From positions 105,001-169,000 of the forward strand of contig JAQGDQ010000104.1 in the NCBI GenBank assembly GCA_030141605.1: DNA of 64,000 nt. The letters are read 5' to 3'. The notes beneath the pieces are model-generated. The model ran no database searches. It was given only the letters and a program-made list of their open reading frames with translations, and was not told where the DNA came from. The stretch comes from Tubiluchus corallicola. Lineage: Eukaryota; Priapulida; Priapulimorpha; Priapulimorphida; Tubiluchidae. Numbering within the stretch: the first letter of the stretch is position 1; each line of letters begins with the position of its first letter. The position numbers were made by a program, and so were the translations under genes. Shown in pieces: positions 58,301 to 64,000 of the stretch.

Positions 58301-61300
58301 TGGACTCCGCATGAAAGCTTGCAGTAAACAATACAATTTTGAAAAGTTTTATAGTCTACTATTTTGATATTTTGACATAAAGCTAGTTCTAAAATGTTGT
58401 TACTGAATCTATATAAATGCCAGAGAGATCAGAGCTCGTCATGATTTAATTTTACAACACTACCTTTAAATGTCCTTTACTTCCGAACACAAGAGCTTCG
58501 TTTGGTAAATCAGATTTGGTTGTCAGTAAAATGCTAGTTATTCTGTTGTTAGGATAAAGTAGAGTAATGGCCGCTGATTCATCAACACCTAGAAATAATT
58601 TCGAATCAGAAGATATTTCTCATTTGGGTATTTTCGATTCACTGTTGTGCTTGGAAGTCTTTTAAAACCAAAAAACTCGCTTTTTCGTAAGCACAACTTT
58701 TTTGAACTGTACTCATATATTATGCTAATTAGTTCAAGTAACTGAGGTAAGTCGTTAATCGATGTATATATGCATTATACACTAATTAAATTTAATTGGT
58801 ATGAATATTGTTAGTGAACGACATAACTACGTCTATGCAGGCGGGGGCGTATTTACCAATAGGCTAACCAAGCTGTGGTCTAGGCGCCAAATTCTGAAGG
58901 CTGCTACATTTTAGGGCGCCAGGGTTAAAAAGTTCTTATTCTCGTAAAATTCATATCCTATCCTCTTCATACAAAGCACAAATTTTATAGCGCACATCAA
59001 GCTGTTTCTTGAGTCTGATTTTATAGAAACGCCATATAACTAACAAGTACATTTTCTACACAAAAGATAGTATACCCGAAGTAGTTGCGTAATATGTAGA
59101 TGTTAATAGTGCTACTAATACACCACATGTAATTGTTTTCTGCGCTTTTATATAAATAACCATAAATCCATATTAGAGATATGGAACTAAACTACCACCC
59201 AACGAAGTGACTATGCCTTAATTCGTCCCCGTGCACAAGCTAATTCGAACTCTTTCTTTGGTACTTAAAATTTGTCAGAATTAGCATTTAGGTTTACACT
59301 GTCCTCGAGTTTTTGTTTAAAAATGGGCACAAATGGGCAAATTTTGGGCAAAAATAAATGACTACTTATCTTTGGATTATTCACATACAATACGATGACC
59401 GCCATTACTAAAAAAATCCGTATTTTGGTAGGATTACAAACAATTTATTAGTATCATTGTTAAAATCTTAACTCCTCTACGAACCGCTGTTTTTAAGGGT
59501 CGTACTAATAATAATAAAAGAAAAAATCTATTGACCTAAAGTATAAACCTGAAAATATGGGCACTTCCCTGCCCAAGTAACCGATATATCACAAAAGTAA
59601 CAATATTCATGCTTTCAAACAAACGTGTTCATTTCGCATAAAAGAATGACTACTTTGCTCGGCCTTCACATCATATTTTAGTCAAATTTTATATGGACCT
59701 TCAGCAAATTCCAGCAGCACTTATTTCATATTTACCGGAACAGAAAGCGTGGTCAAAATACTAAATATTGTAGCCTATGCAGTTAAAGAGGAACTGAACG
59801 CCACGTTAGTGACAGTTTCTCAAATACTAAAAAAACGGTGCAAGGCATTGCATACGGAGAAAATCTGTACAATGTCCCACATGTACACATGATTCATGTG
59901 TTAAAACTCAAAGTAAATTTACAGTATCTTAATGTAGTTTGTATATAAATTTATGCCTTCCAAAGCATGACTTTTATACAAATTTTTCTCTAAAATGAGC
60001 TAATTTGATGATACTAACAACAAAACTACATAATTGCGATCACAAACACAACCTTCCTCGCTTAAAGTGCCTGAGCACTGGATCTTTTCAGGTTCTCCAA
60101 AAACCCAGTTTCCAAACTGTATTGGATAGATGCCGAAGTCGTAAATGCCGCCACCTCCAAATCGACGGAATTTTGTTCGATCTCTTTCGTGAACCGCAAA
60201 TCCCATTGACACTTGTACGCTCATAACGTCGCCGATTGTGCCCTTGGCTATCTCTTCTTTAATCCGAGAATAAATGGGAAAAAATCGACTCCAGACACCC
60301 TGCAAAATTCTGGTAATAGAAATTAAGAATTATCGAGTGGCGCAGAAAAAAGTGTGCCGATGTTTGGACTGCAATAATATTAGAAGCAAGTGCACGCACG
60401 ACGTTGAAATTTAACAGTGCGGTATTACTTTACATGTCGTTTTGGCTGTGAAAGTTACAAGTTAGCTTGTTTTTAAGTTATGGCCGAAAAGCCTTTGCAT
60501 GTTAAAAATTTAAATACAGGTACAATGTTGTGTGGTGTGGTGTGTGACGTGGGTATGGCAGAGTGCTAGATGATATGGTGTGGTAGGGTGTGTGACGTGG
60601 AATGGCATAGCGTTATGTGATGTGGTGTGGTGTGGTGTGATGTGGTGTTATGTGATGTGGTGTGGTGTGTGACGTGGATATGGCATAGTGTTATGTGATG
60701 AGGTGTGGTGTGTGACGTGGGTATTCATAGCGTTATGTGATGAGCGTGGTGTGTGATGTGGGTGTGGCGTAGTGCTATGTGATGTGATGTGGTGTGGTTT
60801 GTTGCTGTGATGTGGAGTGGAGTGGAGTGGTGTTGATTGTTCCTGGTGATTTTGCGCTTAATTTTTTTGTGGGATTTGGCTTGTATTTATGAGTACATAA
60901 CTACAAGTATTACATTACATAAAAAGTATTTGCCACAGTGTGTACAGACATACCTCCATTAGAAACACTTCCATGTCACGAGCCAGTCTAGTGATTTCTT
61001 TAGCTCGGGCAGCGTTTAGACACAATGGCTTCTCACAGAGAACGTTTTTGCCAGCGTATATCATTAACTTGAGCTGTTCATAGTGTGCGCTGTTAATGGA
61101 ACCGATGTAAACTATATCTGAAACAGCGCCAGTGAATACTGATTTGCTTTTTCTTCAGTTTTCAATTTGATAACTGTTTTAAGTTTGTGGTTTAGTAAAC
61201 TTCCTCTGTAATGTCACTAGTAGGCGGCTTCTAAAGCAAGATTAGTTGTAAAAACGGAACAGAAATTAAGCAACACTTAAATCCATTTACTCAGCAATGA

Positions 61301-62229
61301 TGATCCTCATGCTTTTTGACATGAAGTTTCCAATACGTTGTTTTGTTTGCGCCGTGGATTGTTTCATTAAGTGTCGCCACATCAAAAGCACTCGGTCCCT
61401 TAACTGAGCGCTATCTTTGTCAGTCGCTAACTATCTTCTTTGCTCTATTCATTGGCATTTGGAAACAAGGCCGTTGGATTTTATTGGAAAACATAATATG
61501 AGTAAAGCAGTGGCAAACTGTCATCATTGTCAGCAGAGAAATTTATCATATTACAAATTCGTATTGCCGGTTAATAAACTATTGTGCATCGTGATCGACT
61601 TCATTAAAGACATACCAGATTCGGATATCTAGCTACATGACTTCTAACTGAACTTTTACAATCACCTGGTCAAGACTTACCAATACTTTTGTCCTTGCTA
61701 AGTTCATTGTATCCATAATATTTGGGAATCTCGTGCTTTTCGGCGAACTTTTTTGCTCGCTCAGGATCACTTGAAGCAATAGAAACGATCTACGTAGAAA
61801 ATTATAATTTTGTGCTTAAAAAAATTAACTTATCAGTTTTATATAAGTTTTATCAGTGCTATATCAATGATTATAACAGCCCATGATTTATATCAGAACA
61901 GACCGGTTTGTATTGTGCGATTTAGAGACCTGACACAGTTTATGAAGAAAACTAAATCACTAACTCGTTTATTATGTGAAAGTTACTATATCTTGCTGCT
62001 TACTAAATGAACGTTTATTAAATGTGTTTGCCCTCAGAGTGTGTTTTATGTACACACAAAGATCTTAAATACAAACACTTACAGCAATTTTATTTATGCA
62101 ACGTTTACTTATTTACGAACTGCATACCTTATGCTCTTCTGGTGGTAGCGTCCTTAGTGCCACTACGAAATCATTACTAATAAGACCAGCTCCAAGGATT
62201 CCCCATCTGATTGGACTTTTTGCATCCAT
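55017..62229 (-). CDS. DHDH: Trans-1,2-dihydrobenzene-1,2-diol dehydrogenase (dimeric dihydrodiol dehydrogenase), 7 exons
   Basis: Exons in coding order: 62229-62128, 61789-61681, 61117-60954, 60299-60053, 58588-58464, 57308-57161, 55174-55017. All junctions are GT-AG and in phase; product 350 aa (human DHDH is 334). Gfo/Idh/MocA family: the N-terminal Rossmann fold has WGILGAG (residues 9-15) for NADP(H); the family motif CEKPLCLN places the catalytic lysine at K100; exon 4 carries SRFFP and the D179-x-G-x-Y183 motif; exon 6 gives YCPTFLE and GFRYEAQEVRKCLLEG. The enzyme oxidises trans-dihydrodiols of aromatics to catechols and also D-xylose with NADP+, in the cytosol, as a dimer. Exon 6 starts at CTTTGG; the nearer AG sites would break the frame. 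Its donor is embedded in a large array of donor copies (see the repeat at 56041-57160). Confidence 0.92.
55490..55810. repeat. 81-bp tandem repeat
   Basis: Three full and two partial copies of an 81-bp unit (ATGCTTGAATGTGTATGCA, ATACGTATGCAATATGTACT, AAGCTACAGTCATATAGTAC, TTGGCTTCAACTTCCA). Because 81 is divisible by three, a repeating 27-residue frame stays open; it is not regarded as a gene. Confidence 0.95.
56041..57160 (-). repeat. Tandem array of duplicated 5' splice sites (19-bp and 32-bp units)
   Basis: On the coding strand of DHDH the 19-bp unit reads GTGTGAAGGTAAGAGTATT, each with the donor AAG|GTAAGAG. Next to the exon (about 56980-57160) the unit is 32 bp and includes TTGCTTGAAG, the last ten bases of exon 6, plus a second donor-like word, GCGTAAGTG. 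I count about 54 copies of the AAGGTAAG core; the one at 57160/57161 is the genuine donor. Further from the exon, TGCTTGAAG is replaced by TGTGTGAAG. So the array grew from the exon-intron boundary. Confidence 0.95.
58838..58925. mobile_element. hAT-like element end, copy 3
   Basis: CAGGCGGGGGCGTATTTACC, AATAGGCTAACC and GGTCTAGGCGCCAAATTCTG correspond to the left end of the 51484 element. The other terminus was not found. Confidence 0.5.
60526..60835. repeat. TGTGATGTGG minisatellite
   Basis: About 310 bp of degenerate units made from TGTGGTGTG, GACGTGGGTATGGCATAG and GTTATGTGATG, higher-order period about 55-60 bp, within DHDH intron 3. Confidence 0.9.
60955..62127. other. DHDH introns 1 and 2
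   Basis: Introns 61118-61680 and 61790-62127. The frame 61417-61632 has a Cys/His cluster (ANCHHCQQRN) reminiscent of retroelement proteins, but it is too short and isolated to call. Nothing else recognised. Confidence 0.4.
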
Positions 62230-63349
62230 TTTGTGCCTTTGCTGTCCTGATGACTTGTATATGTCCGGGTGCATGTATAAGTATTCCATACTCAAGAATG
62301 TACTCACATTAGTACTCATTATAATCATTGCAATGCGGCATATCTCATCTATCATGATGGACTTTGCATTGGCCGGGCAAACATGAAAGCGTCGATAGTC
62401 TGCAGCTATATCTTACAAGCTGCCTTATAAGATATACGTATAAACAATTATTAATGGCGGCTGCTGTATAAAATACTAGACTATACGGAGGTTCTATTCA
62501 CTAGTATCTGGTTATATGTATTGGTGGTCACTTATCTCGCCTTTACTCCTTTTGTAACCCTCCGCCAAGTAACCAATATGTTTTCCAGAACACCAGTTTG
62601 CCAGCTGTAGATTTTCTCAGTACACACTTCGCCAGTTTAGGCCAGTGCACGTTTCGCCAGTTGAATATTTTGCTAGTCAACACATTGCCACTTGTATATT
62701 TCTAAAGTTACACAAAGAGGCAACATTACAATTGACGTACCACTCGTACTAAACACGTGGAGAAGCTAGATGATTTAGCCAATAAAGTCTTCCTCAACGT
62801 TTCCAGAAGCTTATCAAGCACTATCAAAATTGTTATAATTTTACAGTGTAACGCTATGGAATAGTTCAGAGTAAAGCTTGTTCACTGTACACCCGGCAGA
62901 ATAGTAATTCTCTTAAGTAATTCGTGTACTGAATAAACCATGCCTTGGACTCCAGTGAGTGTACTTGCTGGTCTGATTGATTACAGTATATGCAATCTAT
63001 ATATTAATTTCAATGGTAACTGGATTTATATATATATTTATTTATTTGTGTATAAGATTCGAGGCTACACCACCAACGACTGCATCATTTTGGTGATCCA
63101 TATATGAAACGAAAAGTTTCGATGTAGTCATATAGTCTAACATTAATTTATTTATTGTAAATACAATACCACGATGTATGTATAAATTATTTTAACACAA
63201 TTATTTTGTCTTCTAAACACCTTCTAGTACCTTAGTACTTCTGGGTTTTTTTTTCAATATAATCAAGTCAGTAGCAATATACGTGAAAATTTTGAGGATT
63301 TTACAGAAACCTTAATAAATAAGCATTTTTTATACAACATTAGTGAATC
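62230..63349. other. DHDH upstream flank
   Basis: Includes the likely DHDH promoter region, with no specific element identified. A degenerate array of TTCGCCAGTTxxxxxxTTT words at about 62578-62695 is the complement of the TGGCGAAAA motif seen at 10.7 and 15-16 kb. A (TA)n run is at about 63028-63040. Confidence 0.5.
62578..62695. repeat. Degenerate TTCGCCAGT array
   Basis: Six or seven units of about 17 bp with a CGCCAGTT or TGCCAGTT core and variable flanks (CACGTTTCGCCAGTTGA, ACTTCGCCAGTTTAGG). It is the inverted and more decayed form of the ACTGGCGAAAAAGTAG minisatellite. Confidence 0.6.
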
Positions 63350-63817
63350 CAGGCCCTATTTCAAGGGGAGAAGTGGGGATACTTCCCCGGGGCCTCACCT
63401 TCCAGGGGGGCCTCGCGCCGAGGTAACTTTTTTTGCTTTATGCGAACATACTGCCTCTTCTCTCCCTCTCCCTCTCCCTCTCTTGCCGCACGAGCGCCGT
63501 TTGCCTTGTGCGGCTCGGTGCCGATGTTCAGCTGTTTTCAATTTCGGAATTTCCCGCTTGTACGGAAGTGAGAGTACGGTATTACATATTGCAAAGATGT
63601 TGTTTTTTATTTGACTATTTGACGAGTATTAAAGACTGGTCTTGAGAATAAAGCAGTTTTTCTTTCAATTGTTCTTTCCTTTAACAACTGTATAACTCCA
63701 TATTTTCTCTTCGAAAATGCTTCTCCGGCGTTCTAGCATTTCAAAATTTTCCCGGGCGCCTCGCCCCCCCCCCTCCCCCCACTTCCCTAGGCCTCGCTTA
63801 GGCTGAAATAGGCCCTG
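63350..63817. mobile_element. hAT-type MITE with 8-bp target duplication
   Basis: Terminal inverted repeats CAGGCCCTATTTCA (63350-63363) and TGAAATAGGCCCTG (63804-63817) are near-perfect complements, starting with CAG as in many hAT families. The flanks AGTGAATC (63342-63349) and AGTGAACC (63818-63825) agree at 7 of 8 positions. The 468-bp interior has G/C-rich ends (CCCCGGGGCC; CGCCCCCCCCC), a CTCCCT-rich stretch and no transposase. Small frames inside or across it are not genes. Confidence 0.85.
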
Positions 63818-64000
63818 AGTGAACCGATTAGTTAAGAAGTCTTCCCTCACACATTCCACATATGCTAGATATATATAGGTGCTGTTGTGCCAGCACTTCA
63901 TTAAAATTCTGTACCATGGCAACCAATTGTAAACAAACAAATAAACGAACATAAAAAGCCAAAGAAGCAAAATGAAAATTTACGTAAACAAATGTATTTG

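Larger units (their letters stand above)
57309..60953. other. DHDH introns 3 to 5 (non-exonic parts)
   Basis: Introns 57309-58463, 58589-60052 and 60300-60953. They contain a single hAT-like end at 58838-58925, a dispersed repeat at 60341-60435 shared with 22796-22900, and a TGTGATGTGG minisatellite at 60526-60835. Frames 57589-57819 and similar have no recognisable domain. Confidence 0.55.

Noticed and set aside
61417-61632. 71-codon frame with a Cys/His cluster
   Set aside because: Inside DHDH intron 2; no full zinc knuckle or retroelement context.

Overview
The window reads as nuclear DNA of an invertebrate animal: AT-rich, with long spliceosomal introns (GT-AG, one likely GC-AG), metazoan gene families (a metabotropic-glutamate-type receptor, a SAMD7/SAMD11-type SAM protein, dihydrodiol dehydrogenase DHDH, a rhodopsin-class GPCR), 5'-truncated non-LTR retrotransposons and very many microsatellites, minisatellites and foldback elements. 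The phylum is not resolved from sequence alone. Exons below were assembled by eye from splice sites, reading phase and family resemblance; no search was run.

Layout. 2447-24720 (+): complete 8-exon non-heme Fe(II)/2-oxoglutarate oxygenase of the isopenicillin-N-synthase-like group (314 aa). Its 12-kb second intron holds an intronless class A GPCR on the opposite strand (7785-8774). 26691-33746 (-): 3-exon SAM-domain gene (509 aa), convergent with the oxygenase. 33747-39931: intergenic, packed with MITEs and tandem repeats. 39932-43232 (+): 3-exon class C GPCR (876 aa). 46754-54087 (+): C-terminal exons of an unidentified but phase-consistent gene, interrupted by LINE remnants. 55017-62229 (-): complete 7-exon DHDH gene (350 aa), convergent with the previous gene. 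62230-64000: upstream flank of DHDH with a hAT-type MITE.

The genes show no sign of a shared pathway; this is an ordinary eukaryotic neighbourhood. The unusual content lies in the non-coding DNA. (1) The 5' end of DHDH intron 6 is a 1.1-kb tandem array in which the exon/intron junction itself has been amplified, giving about 54 copies of a strong 5' splice site. (2) Several elements have inverted arms that are themselves minisatellites (14937-16050, 31114-32195) or long foldbacks (13359-13958, 28421-29010, 37879-38345). (3) A hAT-type MITE with 8-bp target duplications (63350-63817) has a relative at 45 kb that carries a roughly 435-bp (CT)n expansion.
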